59,077 nucleotides of DNA, from assembly GCF_900103635.1 (NCBI RefSeq), contig NZ_FMXK01000021.1, forward strand, positions 1-59,077, given 5' to 3'. The notes beneath the pieces are model-generated. The model had not been told where the DNA came from. It saw only the letters and a program-made list of their open reading frames with translations, and did no database searches. Position numbers and translations under genes: made by a program. Shown one piece after another: positions 30,037 through 38,794 of the stretch; position 1 is the stretch's first letter, and each line of letters begins with the position of its first letter. Origin of the DNA: Butyrivibrio sp. INlla18. Its GTDB lineage: Bacteria > Bacillota > Clostridia > Lachnospirales > Lachnospiraceae.

Positions 30037-31671
30037 TCAAGACCGATTTTGCTTTTCAACAAGATGGTCGCCGCAGTATTTCTCGCGGAGTTTTGGTTTG
30101 TCGATTTTGCCAGTAGGGTTGCGAAGGACAACGTCAAAGATGATCTTTCGTGGTCTCTTGTAACGAGGAAGATCAACGCAGAAAGCATCAACCTCATCCT
30201 CAGTTAATGCCATTCCCTCTTTTACCTGAATGATTGCCGCCGCTATCTCCCCAAGCCTTGAATCTGGAAGTCCTATAACCGCCGCATCGTGAATCTTATT
30301 ATTCTTCATCAGGAATGACTCGATCTGCACTGGATATAAATTCTCACCGCCTGATATGATCACATCCTTCTTTCTGTCTACTAGGAAGATAAATCCATCC
30401 TCATCCTCTTTTGCCATATCACCTGTATAGAGCCAGCCATCCTTTAGTATCTCATCGGTAGCCTCTTTATTTTTGTAATAGCAGACCATAACTCCAGGTC
30501 CCTTTACACAAAGCTCGCCGATTTCTCCCCTTGCTACAGCCTTACCATTTTCATCAACGATCTTTGCCTTCCAGCCATAGCCAGGAATTCCGATAGCTCC
30601 AACCTTGTGAACATTCTCAAGGCCAAGATGTACGCAGCCTGGGCCTGTAGATTCTGAAAGTCCGTAGTTGGTATCGTATTTATGATGTGGGAAGTACTCA
30701 AGCCATCTCTTAATAAGACTTGGTGGAATAGGCTGCGCCCCAATATGCATAAGCCTCCACTGACTTAATTTGTAGTCTTCGATCTTAAGCTTTCCTGCAT
30801 CAAGGGCTGCCAGAATATCCTGTGCCCAAGGAACAAGGAGCCATACTATAGTGCAATGCTCCTCAGAAACAGCTCTAAATACAGCTTCAGGAGAATTGCC
30901 CTTCAAAAGAACTGCTCTACTTCCGGTATATAAAGATCCAAACCAGTGCATTTTGGCACCAGTGTGATATAAAGGCGGAATACAAAGGAAATTGTCCTCA
31001 TGAGTTGTCTCATGATGAATAGCTTCCATCTTGGCAGACTGCATAAGAGCAGTATGTATATGCAAGATAGCCTTAGGAAAGCCAGTTGTACCAGATGAAA
31101 AGTAGATAGCTGCATCATCCTTGTCTTCGATAAGGACCCTAGGTGCTACAGATGAACTATTTGAAACCTGCTTGTAATAATCCTCAGCATAGGATGGACA
31201 CTGATCTCCAACGTAGTATAGAAGCATCTCCTTCTTTAACTTTTCTGCAATATCCTCAATTCTTCCTATGAATTCAGGACCGTAAAATAAAACATCAGAA
31301 TCAGAAGCCTTTAAACAGTAATCAATCTCTTCAGCGGTAAATCTAAAGTTCAAAGGAACTGCCACAGCACCAGACTTTAAGATTCCAAAATAGATTGGAA
31401 GCCACTCAAGGCAGTTCATCAAAAGGATCGCACATTTCTGCCCCTTTTTGATTCCTCTTTCCATGAGCATATTTGCAACTCTATTAGCCTTTTCATCAAA
31501 AACAGACCATGTGATCTGCCTTCTGTAATAAGAAGTCTGTGTAGGCTGGATCAGCTCATATTCTTTCCAAGTAACTCTTTGCTCTTCTTTTATCTCAGGA
31601 TTGATCTCAACAAGAGCAACCTCTTCCCCATACAATTTGCTATTTCTCTCAAGTAGATCTGTAATCGGCAT
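30037..31671 (-). CDS. AMP-dependent acyl-CoA (or aryl-CoA) ligase
   Basis: ANL-superfamily enzyme that activates a carboxylic acid to its CoA thioester by way of an acyl-AMP. The P-loop motif YFSSGTTGFPK (about 192-202), the adenine motif YGLSESTGPG (about 338-347), the hinge GWLYTGDMAKEDEDGFIFLVDRKKD (about 410-434) and the C-terminal catalytic lysine in NPTGKIDKPKLRE are all present. The substrate cannot be read from sequence. An odd stretch (LIQPTQTSYYRRQ, about 41-53) lengthens the N-terminal domain. Its promoter is divergent from iorA and carries the shared palindrome. An aryl acid is therefore a plausible substrate. Confidence 0.88.
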   Translation of the reverse strand: MPITDLLERNSKLYGEEVALVEINPEIKEEQRVTWKEYELIQPTQTSYYRRQITWSVFDEKANRVANMLMERGIKKGQKCAILLMNCLEWLPIYFGILKSGAVAVPLNFRFTAEEIDYCLKASDSDVLFYGPEFIGRIEDIAEKLKKEMLLYYVGDQCPSYAEDYYKQVSNSSSVAPRVLIEDKDDAAIYFSSGTTGFPKAILHIHTALMQSAKMEAIHHETTHEDNFLCIPPLYHTGAKMHWFGSLYTGSRAVLLKGNSPEAVFRAVSEEHCTIVWLLVPWAQDILAALDAGKLKIEDYKLSQWRLMHIGAQPIPPSLIKRWLEYFPHHKYDTNYGLSESTGPGCVHLGLENVHKVGAIGIPGYGWKAKIVDENGKAVARGEIGELCVKGPGVMVCYYKNKEATDEILKDGWLYTGDMAKEDEDGFIFLVDRKKDVIISGGENLYPVQIESFLMKNNKIHDAAVIGLPDSRLGEIAAAIIQVKEGMALTEDEVDAFCVDLPRYKRPRKIIFDVVLRNPTGKIDKPKLREKYCGDHLVEKQNRS

Positions 31672-31708
31672 TGCATCCTCCCAAAAAGAAATTCTTCTCT
31701 AACGTGCA

Positions 31709-31720
31709 TTAACGCGTTAA
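31709..31720. promoter_or_regulatory. Candidate operator, aryl-acid regulon site 1
   Basis: TTAACGCGTTAA is a perfect 12-base palindrome lying 5 bases below the -10 of the acyl-CoA ligase promoter, about over the start of transcription. It matches sites at 31817-31830 and 38127-38140, which suggests a common regulator whose gene is not in this window. Confidence 0.65.
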
Positions 31721-31725
31721 AGTAT

Positions 31726-31754
31726 AGTATAAAGATTTTTGTGCAAAAGGTCAA
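31726..31754 (-). promoter_or_regulatory. Promoter of the acyl-CoA ligase gene
   Basis: TTGACC (31749-31754), a 17-base spacer and TATACT (31726-31731) on the minus strand. Transcription should begin near 31719, inside operator site 1. Confidence 0.8.
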
Positions 31755-31773
31755 ATAATCTATGATTTTCCTT

Positions 31774-31802
31774 TTGACTTTAGTGGTTTTTTCTATTATT
31801 CT
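31774..31802 (+). promoter_or_regulatory. Promoter of iorA-iorB-paaK-ACT
   Basis: TTGACT (31774-31779), a 17-base spacer and TATTCT (31797-31802). The predicted start near 31809 is about 8 bases before operator site 2, the expected position for repression. Confidence 0.75.
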
Positions 31803-31816
31803 ATAGTAAGGTTAGC

Positions 31817-31830
31817 TTTAATGCTTTAAA
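31817..31830. promoter_or_regulatory. Candidate operator, aryl-acid regulon site 2
   Basis: TTTAATGCTTTAAA lies just below the iorA promoter and differs at one base from site 3 (TTTAACGCTTTAAA). A further TTAATG/CATTAA inverted pair (31818-31837) overlaps it. The 8-base rhythm TTTAATGC-TTTAAACC is also seen at site 3. Confidence 0.6.
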
Positions 31831-31860
31831 CCATTAAAAGTTTTGTAGGGAGGTTTTTTC

Positions 31861-33615
31861 ATGACTAGTAACAATGGCAAACAGCTCATGCTAGGCAACA
31901 AAGCCGTTGCCCGTGGGCTTTTTGAAGCTGGCGTATGCTTCATATCAAGTTATCCTGGTACTCCTAGTACTGAGGTTACTGAGGAAGCAGCCAAATATGA
32001 TGAAATTTACTGTGAATGGGCTCCAAATGAAAAGGTTGCTATGGAAGCTGCTTTTGGTGCTTCTCTTGCCGGCCGCAGATCATTTTGTGCTCAAAAGCAT
32101 GTAGGTCTTAATGTAGCAGCTGATCCACTGTACACCATGTCTTATACTGGTGTTAACGCAGGTCTTGTAATCGATGTTTCTGATGATGCTGGTATGCACT
32201 CATCTCAGAACGAGCAGGATTCAAGGCACCACGCCATAGCTGCCAAAGTTCCAATGATCGAGCCATCTGATTCAAAGGAAGCTCTTGAATTTACCAAGCT
32301 TGCCTTTGATATCTCTGAAAAATTCGACACTCCTGTACTTCTTAAGATGTGCACAAGAGTAGCACACTCTCAGTCCCTAGTTGAAACAGGAGAAAGAACT
32401 GTTCCTGATTTTCCTTACGAAAAAAATATTGCTAAGTACGTTATGATGCCAGGAAACGCCAAAAAGCGCCATCCTATCGTTGAGAAACGTACAAAAGATC
32501 TTATAAGATATGCAAACAACTGCCCACTTAACAGGATAGAAATGGGTGATACAAAGATTGGAATCATTACTGCTTCCACATCTTACCAGTATGTAAAAGA
32601 GGTATTTGGTGATAGCGTATCTGTACTTAAACTTGGTATGACCAATCCTCTTCCAGATACTCTTATCAAAGAATTTGCTCTGAAGGTAGATAAGCTCTTT
32701 GTAGTCGAGGAGCTTGACCCTATCATTGAAAATCATGTAAAGAACCTTGGGCTTATTGTATCAGGTAAAGAGCTGCTTCCTATGATTGACGAGTTCTCTC
32801 AGAGCCTGGTTGCTAAAGCCTTTGGAAAGGATACAAAGGAAAGCATCTCTTTGGATGAGGATATTCCAAACAGACCTCCTGTAATGTGTGCAGGCTGCCC
32901 TCACAGAGGACTCTTTTACACTCTTAAAAAAAATAACTGCACAGTTCTTGGAGACATTGGTTGTTATACCCTCGGCGCCGTTCCACCTCTTGGCGCAATC
33001 GAGATGACTCTTTGCATGGGTGCATCAATTGGTGCTCTTCATGGCTTTAATAAAGTTAGAGGCAAAGAAAGTGAAAAGAAAACTGTTGCTGTTATCGGTG
33101 ATTCAACATTTATGCACTCCGGTATGACAGGCCTTGCCAACGTAGCTTATAACCAGTCAAACTCAACCATCATCATCGTTGATAACTCCATAACCGGAAT
33201 GACTGGCCATCAGCAAAATCCAACAACTGGCTACAACATCAAAGGTGATCCTGCAGGCAAGATCGATCTTGAGGCCCTTTGCAGAGCCATGGGCTTTGAA
33301 AGAGTCAGAGTTGTTGATCCATATGACTTAAAGCAGTGCGATACAGTGCTCAAAGAAGAATTAAACGCCGAGGCTCCTTCAGTTATCATCTCAAGAAGAC
33401 CATGTGCATTATTGAAATATGTTAAGCACAATCCTCCTTTACATGTTAATGAGGATAAATGCGTAGGCTGCAAATCCTGTATGAAAATAGGCTGCCCTGC
33501 TATTACAGTTAAACATGGCAAAGCAAGGATCGACACTACACTATGCGTTGGCTGTAATGTATGTAGCCAGCTTTGCGGCATGAATGCATTAGAAGCTGCA
33601 GGAAGGGAGGCCTAA
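31861..33615 (+). CDS. iorA: Indolepyruvate (arylpyruvate):ferredoxin oxidoreductase, alpha subunit
   Basis: Catalytic subunit of IorAB, a thiamine-pyrophosphate enzyme that interconverts arylpyruvate with aryl-acetyl-CoA plus CO2, passing electrons to ferredoxin. The N-terminal domain has SSYPGTPSTEV; the TPP site is GDIGCYTLGAVPPL with the downstream GDSTFMHSGMTGL. The last 55 residues form a two-cluster ferredoxin domain (CVGCKSCMKIGC and CVGCNVCSQLC). The 584 residues are typical. It is followed by iorB after 3 bases, then paaK. With reduced ferredoxin the complex can run in reverse to make arylpyruvates. Confidence 0.95.
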   Translation: MTSNNGKQLMLGNKAVARGLFEAGVCFISSYPGTPSTEVTEEAAKYDEIYCEWAPNEKVAMEAAFGASLAGRRSFCAQKHVGLNVAADPLYTMSYTGVNAGLVIDVSDDAGMHSSQNEQDSRHHAIAAKVPMIEPSDSKEALEFTKLAFDISEKFDTPVLLKMCTRVAHSQSLVETGERTVPDFPYEKNIAKYVMMPGNAKKRHPIVEKRTKDLIRYANNCPLNRIEMGDTKIGIITASTSYQYVKEVFGDSVSVLKLGMTNPLPDTLIKEFALKVDKLFVVEELDPIIENHVKNLGLIVSGKELLPMIDEFSQSLVAKAFGKDTKESISLDEDIPNRPPVMCAGCPHRGLFYTLKKNNCTVLGDIGCYTLGAVPPLGAIEMTLCMGASIGALHGFNKVRGKESEKKTVAVIGDSTFMHSGMTGLANVAYNQSNSTIIIVDNSITGMTGHQQNPTTGYNIKGDPAGKIDLEALCRAMGFERVRVVDPYDLKQCDTVLKEELNAEAPSVIISRRPCALLKYVKHNPPLHVNEDKCVGCKSCMKIGCPAITVKHGKARIDTTLCVGCNVCSQLCGMNALEAAGREA

Positions 33616-33618
33616 GCT

Positions 33619-34197
33619 ATGGAGACAAAAAATATCATGATCGTTGGTGTAGGCGGCCAGGGATCACTACTTGCAAGTAAATTACTTGGACATCTCTTAA
33701 TGAATCAAGGCTATGACGTAAAGGTTTCTGAGGTTCACGGTATGTCTCAAAGAGGCGGATCTGTTGTAACCTACGTTAGATATGGTGATAAGGTCTACTC
33801 TCCTGTTATTGACAAGGGCGAAGCTGACTACATCGTATCTTTTGAAATATTAGAAGCAGCAAGATGGCTTCCATACCTAAAAAAGGATGGCCAGATTGTT
33901 ACTAATACTCAGCAGATCGATCCAATGCCTGTTATTACAGGTGCTGCAGACTATCCTGAAAACCTTGTAGAGAAATTAAAGGACACAGGCGCTAGTGTTG
34001 ACGCACTGGATTGCCTTGCTCTTGCAACTAAAGCCGGTTCTGCCAAGGCTGTTAATATCGTCTTACTTGGAAGACTTTCTCATTACTTTGATCTACCAGA
34101 GGAAGCTTGGATGGCATCACTTGAAGCAAATGTTCCAGATAGGTTCCTTGAAATGAATAAAAAAGCCTTTGAGCTTGGTAAAAACGCGACAAACTAA
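33619..34197 (+). CDS. iorB: Indolepyruvate (arylpyruvate):ferredoxin oxidoreductase, beta subunit
   Basis: Gamma-type domain subunit that completes the IorAB enzyme. It begins with NIMIVGVGGQGSLLASKLLG (4-23), the standard signature, then VSEVHGMSQRGGSVVTYVRYG (about 37-57), which lies at the CoA/electron-transfer interface of related oxidoreductases. The length of 192 is normal. It is translationally close to iorA (3-base gap) and is followed 26 bases later by paaK. Confidence 0.95.
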   Translation: METKNIMIVGVGGQGSLLASKLLGHLLMNQGYDVKVSEVHGMSQRGGSVVTYVRYGDKVYSPVIDKGEADYIVSFEILEAARWLPYLKKDGQIVTNTQQIDPMPVITGAADYPENLVEKLKDTGASVDALDCLALATKAGSAKAVNIVLLGRLSHYFDLPEEAWMASLEANVPDRFLEMNKKAFELGKNATN

Positions 34198-34223
34198 ATT
34201 ACAGCTGTGGAAAGGTCAAAACT

Positions 34224-35525
34224 ATGGAAAGGTATTATCAAAAAGAAATCGAATGTGCTCCCTACGAAGAAATTCGTAAGATACAAAGCGAAAAGCTAGT
34301 TAAACAGGTTAAGCATGTATGGGACAACGTCCCTTATTACAGAAAGAAAATGGAAGAAAAAGGAGTAACTCCTGATGATATCAAGTCAGTAGATGATCTC
34401 CACAAGCTCCCATTTTTGTCTAAAAAAGATCTACGAGACGCATATCCAACTGGACTTCTTGGAGTTCCTCAAAAGGACTGCGTTAGGATCCACTCAACTT
34501 CTGGTACAACAGGTAAAAGAGTCATCGCTTTCTATACACAGCATGACGTAGACCTTTGGGAGGATTGCTGCGCAAGAGCTATCATGGCAGCAGGCATAAC
34601 AGATGAAGACGTCTGTCAGGTATCTTATGGATATGGCCTATTTACTGGAGGAGCTGGTCTTCATGGCGGTTCACACAAGGTTGGATGCCTTACTGTTCCC
34701 ACAAGTTCAGGAAACACCGACAGACAGATCATGTTCATCAATGACCTCAAAGCTACTCTTCTTTGCTGTACACCTAGCTATGCAGCATACCTTGCAGAAA
34801 GATTTAAAGAGCTTGGCTACAAGCCAGATGATATTCCTTTAAAGGCTGGAATTTTTGGTGCTGAAGCATGGAGCGAGGAAATGCGCCATGATATCGAAAG
34901 ATCATTAGGCATCAAAGCCTATGACATCTATGGCCTCACAGAACTCTCAGGACCTGGTGTTGCTTTTGAATGTTCAGAGCAAAATGGAATGCATATAAAT
35001 GAAGATCACTTCATAGCTGAGATCATTGATCCAGAAACTGAGGAAGTTCTTCCAGAAGGTTCACAGGGCGAGCTTGTATTTACAGCTGTGGACAAAGAGG
35101 CTTTTCCAATGATACGTTATCGCACAAGAGACATCTGTCGTCTAACCAGAGAAAAATGCTCCTGTGGAAGAACTCATGTCAAAATGGCTAAGCCTATGGG
35201 TAGATCTGATGACATGCTGATAATCCGCGGAGTAAATGTTTTCCCTAGCCAGATTGAAACAGTTCTTTTAAATAATGGCTATGCCGCTAACTATCAGATC
35301 GTTGTAGATAGAGTAAACAATACTGACACCCTTGATGTTCAGGTAGAAATGACTCCAGAAAAGTTCACTGATAATGTAGGTGAGATCGAAGAAAATCAGA
35401 AAAAGCTCGTAGATGACCTTAAATCAATGCTTGGAATCAAAGCAAAAGTTTCACTTATGGCTCCTAAGTCCATTGCCAGAAGTGAGGGAAAGGCCGTAAG
35501 AGTTATTGATAAGAGAAAGATCTGA
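34224..35525 (+). CDS. paaK: Phenylacetate-CoA ligase
   Basis: Adenylate-forming ligase that activates phenylacetate or a related arylacetate. The P-loop is STSGTTGKRV (about 92-101), followed by the PaaK-type YGYGLFTGGAGLHGG and YDIYGLTELSGPG (about 233-245). The C-terminal domain has MLIIRGVNVFPSQIE. The 433 residues fit PaaK rather than long-chain ligases. Placed after iorAB and before an ACT protein, it supplies the aryl-acetyl-CoA that IorAB can carboxylate to arylpyruvate, or acts on the product of the opposite reaction. Confidence 0.94.
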   Translation: MERYYQKEIECAPYEEIRKIQSEKLVKQVKHVWDNVPYYRKKMEEKGVTPDDIKSVDDLHKLPFLSKKDLRDAYPTGLLGVPQKDCVRIHSTSGTTGKRVIAFYTQHDVDLWEDCCARAIMAAGITDEDVCQVSYGYGLFTGGAGLHGGSHKVGCLTVPTSSGNTDRQIMFINDLKATLLCCTPSYAAYLAERFKELGYKPDDIPLKAGIFGAEAWSEEMRHDIERSLGIKAYDIYGLTELSGPGVAFECSEQNGMHINEDHFIAEIIDPETEEVLPEGSQGELVFTAVDKEAFPMIRYRTRDICRLTREKCSCGRTHVKMAKPMGRSDDMLIIRGVNVFPSQIETVLLNNGYAANYQIVVDRVNNTDTLDVQVEMTPEKFTDNVGEIEENQKKLVDDLKSMLGIKAKVSLMAPKSIARSEGKAVRVIDKRKI

Positions 35526-35562
35526 ATATGATATAATCTAATTAGATCACGGAGGGACGATC

Positions 35563-35997
35563 ATGAGTATAATGCAGATTTCTGTATTTCTTGAAAATAA
35601 GCCTGGAACCTTAAAGAATATGACTGGCGTTCTTGCAGCCAACAAGATCAACATGCGCGCCACTTCTCTTGCTGAGACCAAGGACTTTGGTATTGCAAGA
35701 CTAGTTGTAGACGATGCCATGTCAGCAGTCAACACACTTAAGGAGCATAACTTTGTAGCAAGCCTTACACCAGTACTTGCTATTGAGATTCCAGATGAAG
35801 CAGGCGGACTTGATAAGCTTTTAGAAAACTTCGATGACGCCGAGGTCAACATTGAGTACATGTACGCCTTTACTGGCGGCAAAAATACAGACCACGCCTA
35901 CATGATATTTAGAGTATCTGACACAAAGGCAGCTGAAGCCAAGCTAAACGGCAAAGGCGTAAAGATACTTACACAGGAAGACATTGAATCAATCTAA
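35563..35997 (+). CDS. Tandem ACT-domain protein
   Basis: Protein of 144 residues made of two ACT folds: QISVFLENKPGTLKNMTGVLAANKINMRA (about 4-32) opens the first and LTPVLAIEIPDEAGGLDKLLENFDDAEVNIEY (about 68-99) the second. ACT domains bind amino acids and usually regulate enzymes of amino-acid metabolism. Its link to iorAB-paaK is conserved in many anaerobes, so a sensor of an aromatic amino acid is a reasonable guess, unproven here. GGAGG stands 7 bases before the ATG. Confidence 0.88.
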   Translation: MSIMQISVFLENKPGTLKNMTGVLAANKINMRATSLAETKDFGIARLVVDDAMSAVNTLKEHNFVASLTPVLAIEIPDEAGGLDKLLENFDDAEVNIEYMYAFTGGKNTDHAYMIFRVSDTKAAEAKLNGKGVKILTQEDIESI

Positions 35998-36013
35998 CCT
36001 GATAAAAACAAGC

Positions 36014-36050
36014 AAAACCCTTGTACGCATTTTGCATACAAGGGTTCATT
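36014..36050. terminator. Bidirectional terminator between the ACT and GNAT genes
   Basis: AACCCTTGTACGC (36016-36028) pairs with GCATACAAGGGTT (36034-36046) with one mismatch around a short T-rich loop, and T-rich sequence follows on both strands. It ends the iorA operon and the convergent GNAT gene. Confidence 0.85.
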
Positions 36051-36521
36051 TTATAGAATGATCTCCATCTGGGTTTCTTTTACCTTCATACCCATTCTCT
36101 CATAAAAAGCTTTGGCGCTGTCATTTCCTTCCCAAACATTTAGATTGACCTCATAGCACCCAAGCCTTTTTGCTTCCCTTTTTACGAACTCAAAGAGCTC
36201 TTTTCCCGCATGATTTCCTCTAGCATTTTTATCTACACATAGGTCATCAATATAAAGAGATTTAAATGGCACCATTGTGGTGGTAAAAGGCTGCTCTTTT
36301 AATACACAAAAAGCATAGCCAATCACTAGCCCATTATCATCTACCCCCACATACACAGGTCTTTTATCATCTGCTAGTATATCAGCTAGCTCCTCCCTAG
36401 TGTACTTGGTTGTTCCTGATATAAAGATATCTGGACGAATCCTTGCGTGTATCTCAAGAACCTGGCTTAAAAGCTCCAATATTCTGTCTATATCCTTTGT
36501 TTCTGCTCTTCTAATATCCAT
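36051..36521 (-). CDS. GNAT family N-acetyltransferase
   Basis: Acetyl-CoA-dependent acetyltransferase of 156 residues; the substrate is unknown. The family order is visible: an opening DIRRAETKDIDRILELLSQVL, the strand VGYAFCV, LYIDDLCVDKNARGNHAGKELFEFV (about 92-116, with the acetyl-CoA loop in RGNHAG) and CYEVNLNVWEGNDSAKAFYERMGM (about 122-145). It has no binding site of its own beyond the tail of the symporter gene 12 bases upstream, so it is probably cotranscribed with it. Confidence 0.88.
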   Translation of the reverse strand: MDIRRAETKDIDRILELLSQVLEIHARIRPDIFISGTTKYTREELADILADDKRPVYVGVDDNGLVIGYAFCVLKEQPFTTTMVPFKSLYIDDLCVDKNARGNHAGKELFEFVKREAKRLGCYEVNLNVWEGNDSAKAFYERMGMKVKETQMEIIL

Positions 36522-36533
36522 GTCATTTTTTCC

Positions 36534-38087
36534 TTATGCAACTGTTTCATCATCAGAAAGAGATGTGCTCTGATGTACCATAACTTCTTTATCATAGCAT
36601 GCAAAGGCATTGTCAACCAGCTCTTTATCTGGCTTTTTGGTCACAAGAGAAACTAATGGAACGATCACAAGGCCAGCAAGCATACAGAATGCACCTGCAT
36701 TTATTGGAGACTGTAAGAGCTTAGGAAAGCTTGGTCTCATAAACATATTTGCAAGCATCACAAGAGTTGAAAAGATAAAACTGCACCAAACGCCTGTCTT
36801 TGTGGTCTTTTTCCAATATAGTCCGTAGAGAAATGGTGCAAGGAATGCTCCCGCAAGAGCTCCCCAAGATACTCCCATGAGCTGAGCTATAAATGTGACA
36901 TTCTGTCTATACTGAACAATAGCGATCACCACAGAAATTGCAACGAATACAACAATCAGCGCTCTCATAATAAGGAGCTGCTTCTTTTCGTTCATGTCTT
37001 TTATCACATGTCCCTTTAAAAGATCCAGTGTAAGTGTGGAACTACTTGTAAGAACCAGAGATGAAAGCGTAGACATTGAAGCAGATAGCACAAGCACAAC
37101 TACCATGGCGATCAAAATATCAGGAAGACCTGAAAGCATTGTAGGAATAACGCTGTCATAGCCGTTTGCTGCAATATCTATCCTATCGGAAAAAAGTCTT
37201 CCAAAGCCTCCAAGAAAATAGCATCCGCCAGCAACCACAAAGGCAAAAATTGTAGAAACCACTGTTCCCTTAGCTATAGCCTTTTCGCTCTTAATTGCAT
37301 AGAACTTCTGAACCATCTGTGGAAGTCCCCAGGTTCCAAGAGAAGTTAAGATAACAACTCCAAGAAGATTAACTGGATCTGGTCCAAAGAATGAAGCAAA
37401 GATTCCAGGAGCACTAGATACGCTCTCATCAGTAATAGCTGCAAGACCGTTTAGGGAAGCCATAAAACCGCCCTGACTATTAAGGACTGATACAACAACT
37501 GCAGATATGCCTATGAGCATTATAATGCCCTGAATAAAGTCATTTATTGCTGTAGCCATATATCCGCCTGCAATAACATAAATGCCTGTTAAAACAGCCA
37601 TTACGATAACGCATACGGAGTAATCAATATTAAAGGCCATTCCAAATAGCCTTGAAAGTCCATTATAAAGTGATGCTGTGTAAGGAATAAGAAAAATAAA
37701 GGTAATTACAGATGCAGCTATTTTTAAAGATTTTCCTCCAAAGCGCGCTGCAAAGAACTGAGGCATTGTAGCTGAATCAAGATGCTGAGTCATGATCCTG
37801 GTACGTCTTCCAAGAACTACCCATGCAAGGAGTGAACCAAGTAGCGCATTTCCAATTCCAGCCCATGTGGCAGCAATACCGTATTTCCAGCCAAACTGTC
37901 CGGCATAACCCACAAATACTACAGCTGAGAAATAGCTTGTTCCATAAGCAAAAGCTGTAACCCAAGGACCAACTGCTCTTCCGCCCAATACAAAACCGTT
38001 AACATCTGTGGAATTTTTTCTGCAGATAAAGCCGATAGTCAGCATTACAGCAAAAAAGACCAGTAAAAGAAGAACTTTGATAAGCAT
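36534..38087 (-). CDS. Sodium:solute symporter (SSS family)
   Basis: Secondary transporter of about 517 residues with 13 or so membrane segments. The SSS signature region AGGYMATAINDFIQGIIMLIG (about 180-200) and the early FVLGGRAVGPWVTAFAYGTSYFSAV (about 35-60) place it near the proline/pantothenate/acetate branch. The substrate is not decided by sequence. The start at 38087 follows GGGAGG by 7 bases; an upstream TTG at 38102 is rejected. Its promoter shares the palindrome of the aryl-acid genes, so uptake or release of an aryl acid or amino acid is suggested by context. Confidence 0.9.
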   Translation of the reverse strand: MLIKVLLLLVFFAVMLTIGFICRKNSTDVNGFVLGGRAVGPWVTAFAYGTSYFSAVVFVGYAGQFGWKYGIAATWAGIGNALLGSLLAWVVLGRRTRIMTQHLDSATMPQFFAARFGGKSLKIAASVITFIFLIPYTASLYNGLSRLFGMAFNIDYSVCVIVMAVLTGIYVIAGGYMATAINDFIQGIIMLIGISAVVVSVLNSQGGFMASLNGLAAITDESVSSAPGIFASFFGPDPVNLLGVVILTSLGTWGLPQMVQKFYAIKSEKAIAKGTVVSTIFAFVVAGGCYFLGGFGRLFSDRIDIAANGYDSVIPTMLSGLPDILIAMVVVLVLSASMSTLSSLVLTSSSTLTLDLLKGHVIKDMNEKKQLLIMRALIVVFVAISVVIAIVQYRQNVTFIAQLMGVSWGALAGAFLAPFLYGLYWKKTTKTGVWCSFIFSTLVMLANMFMRPSFPKLLQSPINAGAFCMLAGLVIVPLVSLVTKKPDKELVDNAFACYDKEVMVHQSTSLSDDETVA

Positions 38088-38124
38088 AGTAAAACCTCCC
38101 AATTTTGAAATAACCCTCTTTAAT

Positions 38125-38153
38125 ACTTTAACGCTTTAAATCAGGTTAGTCAA
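38125..38153 (-). promoter_or_regulatory. Symporter promoter with operator site 3
   Basis: TTGACT (38148-38153), a 17-base spacer and TAAAGT (38125-38130) on the minus strand. TTTAACGCTTTAAA (38127-38140) fills the -10 and part of the spacer, one base different from site 2. The -10 is weak, but the two-site match is not likely to be chance. Confidence 0.65.
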
Positions 38154-38179
38154 CAAAATTGCGAGGCTAAATGTACTTT

Positions 38180-38794
38180 TTATTCAACTCTTTCAGCAAT
38201 CACAACAAGTCTGTGAGTAGCTATATAGATAGGTGTGCAGGTATAAAGAGTAAGTATCTCTTCTTCAGTATTATCCAAGATGCTTACATCTTCTGGCTCC
38301 ACGACCTTTATTTCTTTTACCTTGTAGGTATAAGTCTCTTCATGAGTATCAACATAGATCATGTCGCCGATCTCAACTTCATCGAGTCTATTAAAGAACT
38401 TACCAAAGGTATAATTTCTATGACCTGCTATTACGCAGTTTCCCTTTTCTCCTGGATTTACAGTAGATGTATCATGTCCAAGAGAATTAGCAAGGGCTTC
38501 CTTTGAAGTCCCTTCACTTACAGGTTCAACAGAATCAATCTTTGGAATCTTTACAAGATAGTTTATCTTAGAATCAAAGGTAGGAGCTTCCTCTTCAGAA
38601 TTCTCACCTTCACTTAAAACTATATCCTCAGTATCTTCTATTTTTTCCCAAGTATCATCCTCATTAAATGAATTAATGGCTTCAAGCTTAGTAAGATACT
38701 GGAAGGTATTAACGGTAATTGATGTCACAAGTACAAGGACACCAATTACCATTAGAACAAAGCCTAGGAATCTAACAAATTTATTTCTTTTCAT
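38180..38794 (-). CDS. Sortase (class D type)
   Basis: Membrane-anchored transpeptidase that cleaves a C-terminal sorting signal and joins the protein to the wall or to another subunit. One N-terminal membrane helix (about 8-30), a spacer rich in Glu (about 45-75), then the sortase beta-barrel with catalytic His125 (AGHRNY), Cys186 (LYTCTP) and Arg195 (THRLVV). The 204 residues match class D. I start it at the ATG at 38794; it overlaps the end of the surface-protein gene by 14 bases, so the two are coupled. An upstream frame to 38953 is not supported. Confidence 0.9.
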   Translation of the reverse strand: MKRNKFVRFLGFVLMVIGVLVLVTSITVNTFQYLTKLEAINSFNEDDTWEKIEDTEDIVLSEGENSEEEAPTFDSKINYLVKIPKIDSVEPVSEGTSKEALANSLGHDTSTVNPGEKGNCVIAGHRNYTFGKFFNRLDEVEIGDMIYVDTHEETYTYKVKEIKVVEPEDVSILDNTEEEILTLYTCTPIYIATHRLVVIAERVE

